Of a stretch of DNA of 10,304 bases, positions 1-10,122 are shown piece after piece. The DNA comes from Smittium mucronatum (lineage: Eukaryota > Kickxellomycota > Harpellomycetes > Harpellales > Legeriomycetaceae), in the NCBI GenBank assembly GCA_001953115.1, contig LSSL01001922.1, positions 15,439 to 25,742 on the forward strand, written 5' to 3'. Position numbers and translations under genes: made by a program. Below the pieces are notes generated by a model. The model ran no database searches. It saw nothing but the letters and a program-made list of their open reading frames with translations, and was not told the origin of the DNA. Positions within the stretch are counted from its first letter, which is position 1; each line of letters opens with the position of its first letter.

Positions 1-107
1 TTAATTGAAATAAACACATATTTATCAAAATAAGGTGATTTGATCAATAAAAATGAAATATTATTATAAATCGCCTTAGTTATTAATTTCGCATTTATTT
101 CAATTGC
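1..107. repeat. Left arm is itself an imperfect palindrome
   Basis: Within the left arm, aattgaaataaa at 3-14 pairs exactly with tttatttcaatt at 94-105. Further in, taaggtgattt at 31-41 pairs with aaatcgcctta at 68-78, with one G-T wobble. The arm can therefore fold on itself independently of the right arm. Confidence 0.7.
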
Positions 108-752
108 TATTTTTTTACCAAAATAGACCAAATTTAACAAAATAAATGTGTAATCGAGAGAAGAAAAAAAAATTTATGTACCATCAAATATTATAGGTAG
201 TTTAATACCATTTAGGCAAAAATAGCCAAATCACCTTTTCTTTTATTTATTAAAAATTAAAATATGAATATATTATCAATTTTTTCTATATATAGTAAAA
301 TATAACATTAATCTTTTAATAACATAGAAAAGGGATAAAGATACTTTTTCTAATATCGACACTAAAAATACAATATTATTCAAAAAGTTTTTTTCACTAT
401 CATCTGCTGAATTTCAATAAAAATCTTATTCCCATGGTTTTAAAAAGTAGACAGAAAGCTTTTAAAGCTGATATTTATCCTTTTAGAAAAGTGATATACC
501 ATAATTATAATTCACTTTTTTAGTCTCAAAGCTATCAAAACGAAAAAAGATATGCTCAACAGGGGTTAGATTAAAATTACATGTATAATAATGATAATAA
601 GCTTTAATACATGCCGCAAAAAAAAACAAAAAACAAAAACTTTTTTTCAGTATCTAGAAGACCACCATATTCATTTTAAAATAGTCTTCTATATTTTTAA
701 AAAAAAGCCAATTATTTTGATAAATTTGGTCTATTTTGGTAAAAAAATTGCA

Positions 753-859
753 ATTGAAATAAAAGATAAATTAATAAATAAGGCGAGTTATAATAATTAT
801 ATTTGATTTTTATTGAACAAATCGCCATATTTTGATAAATATGCGTTTATTTCAATTAA
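753..859. repeat. Right arm, also an imperfect palindrome
   Basis: This is the inverted counterpart of the left palindrome. The motif attgaaataaa lies at 753-763 and its inverted partner gtttatttcaatt at 845-857. The central aaggcga at 780-786 faces tcgcc at 822-826. The whole unit matches 1-107 in reverse complement. Confidence 0.65.
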
Positions 860-1129
860 ATAGTTTTATTGATATAAACCAAAATTTACTAATATAACGC
901 GATTGGATCAAAATATTTCAAATTTACTTTTTTTTATAAGTTTATCACCTTTTATCCAATACGTATTAAGAAATTTTAATTAATTAGTATTGGTTAACTC
1001 TTTTTAAAAAAATTGTTTCTATTTGCCAAAAAGCCGCGTTATCGAAATAAACCCAGGTATTGTGCTGGTGATCTAATAATAATTGTTGAGCAGTAAATAA
1101 AAAATCAAAAAAATCGGCTTCTAGACAAC
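860..1129. repeat. A+T-rich spacer with scattered copies of the foldback motifs
   Basis: No gene is visible here. The stretch ttattgatataaacc at 866-880 resembles ttatcgaaataaacc at 1039-1053, and both resemble the arm terminus of the foldback repeat. The octamer ataacgcg at 894-901 is inverted as cgcgttat at 1034-1041. The heptamer ccaatac at 956-962 is inverted as gtattgg at 987-993. The right part (1060-1129) should hold the 3' untranslated region of the minus-strand hydrolase gene that ends at 1130. Confidence 0.45.
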
Positions 1130-2841
1130 CTATCTATAAGACTCTATAATCCATTTTACGGCTTGGTAGACATCAGATGTCACCTTAGTGGCTTTATGAA
1201 CATGATGGTTACTATCTGGAGTGCCTTGGTACACCCCCGTACACACTAGAACCGATTTCCAGCCATTACTGTTTGCCCCTGCGATGTCTGAATATGGATT
1301 GTCTCCAATGGCTATACGAATAGAATATAGATATAACCCAGAAATATCATATATTATGCGTAAAAACATAAAAACCTAGAAATACCGGCTATATAAAGGG
1401 AAAAAAAATAATACCAAAAACATCGGGTTTTGTTGAGGTCATTTCTAACCCAAAAGGTGGTTCCAAAGACTTGAATATTGTTTCTGCGTATTCGTATTGA
1501 ACTTTGTTTGGCTTTCCAAATGCTTTATACTCTAAATTGCTGTTTGTACTTTTCTATTTGTTTAATTTGTGGTTTTATAATGCTTTATAAAATTCATATT
1601 TTTGATAATTATCTATTGATTACCTTCCATAATGCCTTTAAAGTCTCGTGGAAACCTCCTTGAGCAAATCTGGGATTTGCAAACTCATTACTATATAGCT
1701 GAAAAGTACAGTTGAGAACAAAAGGTATTAATATATACATAAATACTATTTATAATGCTAGTTTTTTAATTTATACACCATGGAAAAAAAAAACAATAAA
1801 GGTAGATTTAGCGATATAACTTACAAAATCTTGGTTTGAAAAAAATATGGGAACACTTTGTTCATTGCTGACGCTGTATTTATTGTTTAGGATTGCACCC
1901 TTGGATCGAAGAACATCCATAGTTATTTGCAGATCACGGCCATCTAGTTTGATTAAATACATTAAATTGTATTCTGAATTAAAAAATATATTTTTTACAA
2001 TTGGAGTTTATAAAATCATTAAAAATGCAACTTTACAGTCGTATGAGTCATGGAACATCATCACAGCGGAAAACTTCCTTGAGAGCAAACTGGGGTTAGC
2101 CTAATATACAAAAATATATAATATAACGTATCGTTTTAAATTTATTTTTTTAACAAAAAAAAAAGTAAAAAGAGACACTTCTTATCTACATTTACAAATA
2201 ATAAAGTGAAATAATACCTTGATATTTTCATTAATCTTTGAAAAAATATAAATGTTGGGCTGAGCTCTATGGATTTCAGAGGGAGCAATTGCGTTTTCAA
2301 ATCCATAATCCCTCGCTATTTTCACACACCTATCATCCAAACCCCCGAGTATCAACACATTTTTGTCTCGATATTCAGGAACCAGTTGTCGCATTGGGGA
2401 ATGAGACAATATCACCTGCTCAGGGCTAACATTCACTCCCATATTTCTGGTTAATTCATCAGCTTTTTGCTCTTCTGACATACCGCCGCTGTTTGTCATA
2501 AATATGTATGGAATCTTTGCCTTCAATGGGTTTTCACCATTCAAGTATCTCAGAGCCTTTCTACCGGCCTCTAAAACAGCTTTCCCCTTGAATTTTATTA
2601 TTTTTATAATTATACATGTACAAAAAAAGTGCTCAGATATAAAACATACTCAATGGGGTCTGGGCAAGTAGAAAGAAGTATTTTACAGAAAAAAACTTAC
2701 TTTAATTAAAACTCCGTCAATATCAAACACGATCGAAGGCAGTTTCGATGGTGTGGCTGAGTAATTTGCAGCATTTTTACTAAAGAGCTTCGAGCTATTG
2801 ATTCGGACTGAAGTTTTTCCCAACTGAGCAAACATGGTCAT
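1130..2841 (-). CDS. HAD-superfamily (IIA) hydrolase, CECR5/HDHD5 (YKR070W) family, seven exons
   Basis: Coding exons in transcript order are 2841-2701, 2586-2218, 2100-2037, 1943-1825, 1698-1624, 1553-1415 and 1311-1130, giving 362 residues and a TAG stop. Introns are 114, 117, 93, 126, 70 and 103 bp; all start GT and end AG, in phases 0,0,1,0,0,1. HAD motif I FDIDGVL is at residues 39-45, motif II TNSGG at 78-82, motif III Lys in FGKP at 268-271, and motif IV IGDNPYSD at 304-311. The family-typical FSNQD-x-NPRFAQGGF stretch is completed only by splicing. The C2-type cap should lie between motifs II and III. The first 38 residues contain no Asp or Glu and several Lys/Arg/Ser, which fits a mitochondrial presequence. 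An in-frame TAG precedes the ATG at 2841; a second ATG is two codons on. Length is close to that of the yeast homologue. The substrate is not known. Intron 1 uses a less usual AAG acceptor. Confidence 0.93.
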
Positions 2842-4554
2842 TTTTTCTATCTATCGCTTTCAGGTGGAGTAGAATAGTTTGCGTATATGCTACTAGTGGG
2901 TGCGGTTAGGTGTAAGAACGTAAAAAGGTAGGAGCTCTCAACTCTGCAAATGAGAGTCTTGGACTGATATAGACTAAACATGCTTTAGTATCTGCAATCT
3001 AAAAAGTTTTAGTCTTTCCAATACAGATTAACTCTGATATCCCATTTTACGATTATTCAACTGGATTGGTAAAAATAACATCTAGATGTAACACGAAAAC
3101 CTAATTGACAATCCCTGAATGAATTTCCTCATTTGGGTTTTATTACTTTGAAAATAGGAACATAATTTGACCTTCCAATAAAACTCCACGAAAATAAAAG
3201 AAATATATTTTTTTTACACGGATTTATTTGAAATTATCAAAGAATATATATTATTTGATCAATAAAATTCCGTGATACAAAAAAAATATTTATATAATAT
3301 TTGATTTGATTTTCAAACCAACATAATTTTTCAAAGAAATTTTTCCAATTATTATTATTACATTTTTTTAAAAAGTAAATTTTCCCAATTATTAAATAAA
3401 AAAATTTATTACTATTTTTGGATTATTTACATTAATTTCTTTCACATTCAAAATTTATTGATTTGGATATAAATTTTTTCCAAAAATTAGTCAACAAGCA
3501 GCAAATGGCAGTTCGTAAAGCTGTAATGATTTGCGTTTATTTTCTGCCCAATACTAAAACTATCTAAATAGATTTTTTTTTTAATGAATTTTATATAAGA
3601 TTAATATCTGACAAGAATAGCGGATATTTACCATTCAATCACATTTGGTATTTTTATTCTTTTTTTACCAAAATTGTATTTGCATACATTCGTTATTTTT
3701 TGAACAGCCAGTCAATAAATCGTATGTAAATTTTACCTTTTAGTGCTCAAATATTCAATCCTTATACTACAAGGCAATATCGAAAATCGATCAAGTACAT
3801 TTATTTATAAAAATTAAAAAATATCAATCTATTCAACCCTAAAGTCTACCCCTATTTCCTGCTATAATACTGATTCCCTTTTAGTTTTTGCTCTATCACT
3901 TTTCTCTAATATAGTCATTAATACACTTTTAAACACCTTTTGATATCTGCTAGAGTTTAACCCCTCATAACGTAAACATATTAGCTCTTTTATAAAACAG
4001 TGGCATTCTGAATCACTTTGTCAACTTTTCTTATACCTTGTTGTTATAACAGTTAAAACAATCCCAATAAAACAAATGATATTGATGCCAATAATATTTC
4101 TTTATAGAAAATCACTTCTTAACAATTCATTCAAAAAAATGCAGAAAATCTTGCCAATTAAAAGATCAGTCTTCTTCAATATTACCCACCATAAAAATTA
4201 AAACTATAAAACTTTCCAGCCTGTTCAAACATTTAAAACGAATAAATTTCGGATTACACAACTAGGCCAATATTTTTAATGTTTTTTATACAATGTGTTC
4301 CACAGCTTTATCTAATGTCAATATATCAAGTATGACATATCGATAAGATTCGCTCAAATGAAAAAATCAAAGCTGAAAAATAAATTGGAGACCAAAAATA
4401 TCCTAAATAAATACATCTAAACCCTTAATTGGATAGAATATTGCAGCCTCATTAGAACATGGATGCGAAAAGTTCAAATCAAGAAATGAATAGTTAGAAA
4501 CATAATACTTAGGTATTTCCTTTTAAAAATATCTTATTTATACACCGTTAAAAG
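2842..4554. other. Intergenic region, no gene seen
   Basis: About 1.7 kb of A+T-rich DNA lies between the stop of the upstream gene (4555) and the start of the hydrolase gene (2841). The 2842-3000 part should contain the hydrolase promoter and 5' untranslated region; it is richer in G+C than its surroundings, but I see no clear TATA box. The 4300-4554 part should contain the 3' end of the upstream gene's transcript; an aataag sequence on the minus strand lies near 4530. Apart from the palindrome at 3201-3293 I see only homopolymer runs and short open frames expected by chance at this base composition. Confidence 0.6.
3201..3293. repeat. A+T-rich imperfect palindrome, possible small MITE
   Basis: The hexamer cacgga at 3217-3222 pairs with tccgtg at 3269-3274. 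The outer flanks aaatattttttt-like (3203-3215) and aaaaaaaatatt (3279-3290) extend the stem with one small bulge. The right half contains atttgatcaataaaa at 3253-3267, identical to 38-52 in the foldback element, so the two repeats may belong to one family. No coding capacity. Confidence 0.5.
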
Positions 4555-6685
4555 TTAAATATCATAAGGTTCTTGGTCCAAACCAAGCCACTTAATCAAA
4601 CCATCTGATTCATTAGCCTCCATAAAATCATCAAAGAATCCAACAAGCTCCCTATCTACATATACTTGAGGTATTTGCATATTACCCAAGGCCTTCATCT
4701 TCATAAAAGATTTTGATTTTGGGTCCGAGGCAATGCAAACAAACTCATATTCAATGCCGTGAGATTTCAGAATGTTAAATAAAAGTTTAGAATTTTTTTT
4801 ATAAGCCCTATTTCCTGAAACTGAGGATCCATAAATTTGAACTCTGATCATTTGTGGATCTGGATTTACAGTTTCTAAAGGTGAGACAAGCATAGTTTTG
4901 TTTAATTCTTTATTTTCGGTGTTTGGAGATGATTCCAAAAGGTTTTCATTCTCGTTAGTCGATAGGTTATCAGATGGATATTCTATTTCGGACGATTTGG
5001 ATGTTTGCGAAGCTGAAGGAACTTTAGATGAATCATTAGACATGGGGGTCAAGACGTATTCATTAATTTTTTCGAGATTTAAAGGTTCCAAAGTGCTATG
5101 AGAAAAGCTAGACGGTTGTTCTAAAACTGGGCTAGAAGAGGATGTTTTTTTTTCTGCGTTATCCAAATTATACTCTAGATTTTTTTCATTGATAATATTT
5201 GCGCTTTGGGGATTTCCTGCATTGTTAATTGATGAGATCTTGTGGATAGAATAAGTATCATTAATATTAGAGGAATTTGGCTCATTGGATGATAAATCGG
5301 ACAAGATGACAATATGATTTTTTTCCTGAGAAAAGTTGGGTTTTAATAATGAAGGGCTATTCATCGATTCAAGAGCAAATGAATTACCCCCATCACGAAC
5401 CAAAGTGCTTCTGGCTTGGGTTGATCCAGCCAAATCAAAACCGACATTGCTACTGTTAAAAGCTCTTGGCGAAGGCTGAAGATTTAGAGTATCTAATGGG
5501 GTACTCATTTTCTCACTATTGAGAGTGAGTCTATCGAACCCACCATCATTAATACATACTTTTATTTCTTTTTCTGATTCTGGGTTAATTCCAGACACAG
5601 GGCTGTTTAAATTAAACATTGGAATCCGCAGGGCAGACTTTTTTTTTGATAATTTTAACTTGTGAGACCGCTTAGTTTCTGAATTGGCACTATTAATATT
5701 TATAGAAAAAGGATCGCCGCGGTTTGTTTGAGACATAAAAGTGCTTCCAACAGAGCCACTTTGAGAGACGGATCTTGAATTAGAGGAGTTTAGTTTTGGG
5801 ATTCTGGAGCGAATTTGCTGATCTGGTTTGATTGACAGAGATAAAGAATCTCTAGGAGTTTTATTTTTACTGCTAACTTTAAGAATTTCCGTATAATCTA
5901 ATATTTAGATAGTTTTATATATCAAATTTCATCCTTAAAATAAACATTTTATCAAAAGTTAATCACAAATAAATGAAGAATATTTTACCAATTTTGGATA
6001 GATTTAGTGAAAGTACTCCAGGAGATAGTTTGGGGTCATATAAGTCGTTGGGAGTGCTTTGGGGTTGGAATTCGGTCGCAGTAATGTATCTTTGATCCAA
6101 GGATAAAAAACCTCCAACACTCTCAGTAGCATCTTTTAGTGTTTGCAAGTTATGATTCTTTTGCGTTTCGCGGAAAATTGTTGAGTCAGAATATTGAGCT
6201 GGATGCTTAGGATCATCATTAGAATATCTTGGTGCAGAATTTTTACTTTCTGAAAATTTCAAGAAATCGGAATTTGGTGTTGTAGGGGACCTGTCACTTT
6301 TCTCAATGCCAATAGATGGAGAAGTGTTTCTCAAATTGGGCAAAGAACCAGAAAATTCTTTAGAGCCAAACTTGTGGGGATTAAATTCGATGGTTTGAGG
6401 GCCAATCGAACATTTTGATGTGGAAGTAATGGTAAAATCTTTAAGTGAACTAGAATCCGAGTTGGAAAACCGACTTCCTTGGTCTGGCAGACTCTTTAAA
6501 TTATGGGCAGAGTGAGGAGATTGATAGCTGGAATCGGAGCATACTGTAGGGTTGGAGCTACTATCGTTTTTAGTATTAGAGGAGCCCTCTTTGGAGTTTC
6601 CATTTTTTATTTGGTCCCTCTTCTTAAACCTCCCAGTAAAAAAATAAATAAAACTAGAAAGGGATATCATTGAACTCTTGCCCAT
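4555..6685 (-). CDS. Large Ser/Asn-rich protein with C-terminal SH3BGR/glutaredoxin-like domain, two exons
   Basis: Exons are 6685-5989 and 5897-4555, joined across a 91-bp phase-1 intron (donor GTAAAA at 5988, acceptor ATTAG ending at 5898). The join gives LNLSKI-D-YTEILKV and a 679-residue protein ending TAA. The ATG at 6685 is the first in-frame Met after an upstream TAA. Residues about 20-580 are rich in Ser, Asn, Pro and Lys with no recognisable fold and are probably disordered, with many possible phosphorylation sites. A basic cluster (KLKLSKKK) lies near residue 310. Residues about 582-672 form a thioredoxin-like domain: it starts IRVQIYGSS, has the cis-Pro in QIPQVYVD and the acidic-helix end GFFDDFMEANESDGLIKWLG, all as in SH3BGR-like proteins. 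The CxxC of true glutaredoxins is replaced by SSVSGN, so redox catalysis is unlikely; an adaptor role is an inference. A hydrophobic stretch ISLSSFIYFF at residues 7-16 could be a weak membrane anchor or could mean the true 5' end differs. Confidence 0.85.
5898..5988 (-). other. Intron of the SH3BGR-like gene
   Basis: The minus strand reads ATTG|GTAAAATA at the donor and CTAAATATTAG|ATTATACG at the acceptor. The reading frame would meet a TGA within 30 bases of the donor without splicing, and a TAA lies just upstream of the acceptor in the downstream frame. Removal joins two long Ser-rich open frames of the same character in the correct phase, completing an Asp codon. Both open frames are far longer than chance allows at this base composition. 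Confidence 0.8.
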
Positions 6686-9600
6686 TTTAAAACATATAAT
6701 AACTGGGTATGTTGGATATTAACCTATGGAACCTCTTGGGATATTCCGTAACGACAATAAAACCAAGGATAAGAATGGTTTCGAAATGGATAGGATTAAA
6801 AAGCGGCAACTTTGTCTTCTTATGATCGTAAGCGTGATGGGTTTATTAAAGTGAGATAAAAATGAGTTATTTGGCTGCAGCAATTAGGAAGAACATTAAT
6901 AGTTCATTGCTTTTATTGGAATCAAAATGTTATGATATATAGATGATTTTTTTGGGTTAGCATCAGCTATGCTTGATTATAGCCATTTATATAAAGCTGG
7001 GAGTCTTATGCGGCTATCCAAACATCTGCTATTTATATTTAGCAGTCAAATTCACAATACACAAAAATAGTTGTGGTCAAGTCATCGATTAACTTATTTA
7101 ATCGAACTGTAACCAAACAACCAAATCTGGAAATATAGTTAAATTTAGATTTTCCAGTCATTTTCATCCACTGATTTATGAAGGGTTTCCTATTTATTTC
7201 TGGACACAGCCATTGGCCAAATATTGGGTGAAAATTCTCTGATCTTGTTGAAAAATAAAAACAATAACCCGGGATTTAAAATTCCTAGAGTTATCTTATC
7301 ATTGAATTTTCAGAGCGAATAATGCATACTGATATTTTATTAAATGGCGAATAAACATATGCGCACAAAACCTTTCCAATAATTTACACACGCATAGAAG
7401 TTGCTGAAAATGTAGATTAGAGTGTAATCTATCTGTTTTTTTTTATTAAGCAACATTTTGGTTCTGTAGATAATAAGATTTAATCCCACTCAAACCTAAT
7501 TGCACTAGCAGCATTCACTAGTTTTGGTAGCAAATATAATCGAAATAGGCCAATATATCTACAATAGTCCATGGTGCCCCGATTCCTCAACTAATTTAAT
7601 TTTCAATTATTCCTGATTGAGTTTGAATTGACACTCGTGGCCGAATTTGATATTGTGTCTCCATTATCATTTCCACAAAAGTTAATTGTTTTAATAGTCT
7701 TATTCGGAAATAATCCTCCCACAAAAACTCTTCTTTAGTCTTTTCGATTTTACTTATCACCTTTTTTTATTATTTTTTCCCCATAAAACCGCATTGATTT
7801 GCCGACGAATCACCTACGCATAAATAACTTCAGTTTGACTAGGAAAGCTTTTCAATTATCTAAAAACAATTAAAATATTACATTAAACACCATTCCCTCA
7901 TGTTTATAGTGCTTTAATATCCACCCATACTCCTGTAAAGAATTATTAAATCAACTTCAAATTGAGCTGCTGATCTTTTTTAATTTAAAGGCTGCTTATT
8001 AGTAAAAAAAAATATCGCACTTTACAAAACTCTAATAATTAGCCTATATTGAAATTGGATTCTTTTGTACAACGGAATGATACTACATTTACAAAAATAT
8101 TGGTATGTCTATCATTGGTCAAAAATTATCACATTCCCAGAATTCTCTACAATATTTAACTCAAATTAAAACTGCACAAGCTTTTTTTTTTACGCAGAAT
8201 AAATGCACAACTAAAGTAACACAATCGAAGCTCCAATGGTAATTTTCTAAATACAGATATTGGACAATCTCTAAATTCTATCAAGTACAACGCTTCCTCC
8301 ATTTTAGAAGCCATCAACTTTAGGTAAAATCTACATTTATTAGACACTACTTAACTTTCACTGCTAAATCAAGTACTATGGTATTATCTCGAGTCGTTTC
8401 AGTTCATTGACCAATTAAATATTCTTTTTGGCCCAAATCCACTTTTTTTTAATGCAAAGATGATAATAAGTATGTACTTTGTTAAAAACAGATATGTAAG
8501 CGGAGAATATTTTCCCTTAAATAAATTGGCGTGAATCCAATAACATGTATTGAACACCAAAAATTCTCAGTTTTTAGCGCAATAATGCTAAAAATTATTA
8601 ATACTCTAATTGTCTTGCTCGTTGCATATTAATAAAACAACCCTCAAAGTTCTGAACCACAACAATGCCGTAGTTAGTTATTCAAGTTACATACTTGTTA
8701 TAGTTTACTGATTTCGCACTTCGATTATAATCAATCTTTTTCAAAGTGTGGTCAAATTATAATTGGCTGAGCCGCCCCTTGTTTCGACTGCTTTTTCACG
8801 AATAGGAAAGTGCAAGAATAATAGCATGAACTCCCGATATTTTATACAAAATGATTACTTCATCTTCCTTGGGGGTTTCAATGGTGATGCATATTACTTA
8901 GTCTTTGATTTTCTGTTAAACTACAGAATATCTACTTGATTTAGAAATGCTATTATTTCTCCAAATAAAATCAATTGATAGAAATACATATTACCTTTTA
9001 ATGTTAGTCTGGATTGTATAATTATTAATGGAAAATCATGCATCCCTGAGTATTTGTTCGAAGAAAAGCGATACCAACTACAATTTTAAAAAACATTTAG
9101 AAAACGTTCTCATCTAAGCCTTTTACGCTTAAAAGAAATGATCTTATTGATGTCATTATCTAGAGGTTAGATATAAATTTCAATTATCCTTCAGTGGTTT
9201 TGTAGTTGGCCTAGTTGTTTTTGAGTTGTCATGAGGGGCTACTCCGCATATTTTTACTTTCCTTTTATTTTGCATTAATCGCAAAAATATTTTATAAATA
9301 CATCTCATTTATTAATAAAAGGGTTTTTATTTCAATATCTTTATTTTTTAACAAAAATTAGGCCCAAAATCTGTTATTTCGGTCTACATTTCAAAAAAAA
9401 AATAGTTCTTTTAATAATTATTTTAATTTAATTACTTTAACGCTACCAAATTATATATTGCATTAGAAATAATCCAAAGGCAAAAAGAAAGATGATTGCT
9501 TCAAGCCATTTTTTCAAGAATGAAAGAAAAGACGTTTCACTTGATCGATTCAGATGTATATGTTACATTAAATCTTTACGAATTATATTTTGGCATAAGG

Positions 9601-9999
9601 TTTAATAATCCCGAAAAACAACACTTTTTGAAAATTTCACCATTCTGAGATAGGGAATTTCTTAAGCAATCACCAATGCTTTAATCAGTATCAATATGGA
9701 TATATATGTTTGTGATTATGGATTCGAATTCCTTTATAGACGTCTCTGATATACTTATGGAAGACTATTTTGATCTTTTAAATACTAATCCTTTCTATCC
9801 TTCAAAGTTACAAGAATTTTTTTTTGTATCTTTATGTAATTACAAACTTTTGAACTAAACCCTTCCCCCTCCACCCTAGTGACAAATTCATAATCTATGC
9901 CAAATTACATGCGCATTAAATCTATAGCGATTGAATATAATTACTTTTTTTTAAATTCTTTTTGGGAAATCTTTATGATTGAAAAGCTATGAATAAAAC
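6686..9999. other. Long gene-poor A+T-rich region
   Basis: About 3.3 kb contains no open frame above 63 codons and none with a recognisable domain. The part next to 6686 should hold the promoter and 5' untranslated region of the SH3BGR-like gene. Open stretches of 40-60 codons, for example plus-strand 7182-7322, 8763-8939, 9441-9604 and 9706-9858, occur at about the number expected by chance in DNA of roughly 70% A+T. I cannot assign any of them. No tRNA with a plausible T-arm and anticodon arm was found. Confidence 0.55.
6985..6996 (-). promoter_or_regulatory. Possible TATA box for the SH3BGR-like gene
   Basis: The minus strand reads ctttatataaat, a good TATA match, about 300 bp before the ATG at 6685. 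The distance would imply a long 5' untranslated leader or a leader intron. In DNA this A+T-rich, such matches are common, so support is weak. Confidence 0.2.
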
Positions 10000-10006
10000 C
10001 CCCTAA

Positions 10007-10080
10007 GTGTGAAATGCCCTGTCGTGGTTTAGGGGCTTAATAGTGTATTTTTCGAAGTACACTAGGCCAAAATTTCACAC
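10007..10080. repeat. Nested stem-loop at the compositional boundary
   Basis: The sequence gtgtgaaat at 10007-10015 pairs exactly with atttcacac at 10072-10080. Inside it, tagtgta at 10041-10047 pairs with tacacta at 10058-10064 around a 10-base loop. A third pair, cccctaa at about 10000-10006 with ttagggg at 10029-10035, competes with the outer stem. The outer pair begins TG and ends CA when read from 10008 to 10079, as LTR or element ends do, though 72 bp is far too short for a usual LTR. Confidence 0.5.
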
Positions 10081-10122
10081 AGCGTTGTGCTATTCTTGGT
10101 TTGGAGTAGTGGAGACAGCGCA

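Larger units (their letters stand above)
1..859. repeat. Large foldback (inverted-repeat) element with arms of about 145 bp
   Basis: Positions 1-145 are the reverse complement of 712-859. By eye there are roughly 13 mismatches and one 3-base gap, so about 90% identity. The arms flank a 566-bp A+T-rich spacer (146-711). The left arm opens ttaattgaaataaac and the right arm closes with its complement at 845-859. No transposase frame is present; the open frame at 591-806 runs across the spacer and right arm and looks fortuitous. The structure resembles a non-autonomous foldback or MITE-like DNA element, or two related palindromic repeats inserted in opposite orientation. The left end coincides with the window edge, so the true left boundary and any target-site duplication cannot be seen. 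The inverted repeat is certain; its class is inferred. Confidence 0.85.

Noticed and set aside
591..806. 71-codon plus-strand open frame
   Set aside because: It runs through the spacer and into the right arm of the foldback repeat, is dominated by Lys/Ile/Asn/Phe as expected from A+T-rich DNA, and matches no family I know.
1478..2454. Plus-strand open frames at 1478-1663, 1847-2104, 2238-2429 and 2269-2454
   Set aside because: They lie antisense to the exons and introns of the HAD hydrolase gene, whose splicing and catalytic motifs are clear.
4898..5101. 67-codon plus-strand open frame
   Set aside because: It is the antisense shadow of the Ser-rich exon of the SH3BGR-like gene.
6671..6685. 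N-myristoylation signal at the start of the SH3BGR-like protein (MGKSSM)
   Set aside because: Residue 6 is Met instead of a small or hydroxyl residue, and the N-terminus itself is uncertain.
7182..7322. 46-codon plus-strand stretch that looked protein-like, considered as a decayed gene
   Set aside because: It has no start codon, an overlapping frame looks equally plausible, and no known motif is present.
8156..8347. 63-codon minus-strand open frame
   Set aside because: At this base composition several open runs of this length are expected in 3.3 kb over six frames. No domain is visible and flanking DNA is non-coding in character.
8763..8939. Open plus-strand stretch with Phe/Tyr/Gly-rich translation that looked protein-like
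   Set aside because: About 58 codons is within chance expectation here, there is no match to a family, and I could find no exon partner with matching phase.
9713..9735. ggattcgaattcc resembling a tRNA T-arm
   Set aside because: The stem has a mismatch and no acceptor, D or anticodon arms can be placed upstream.
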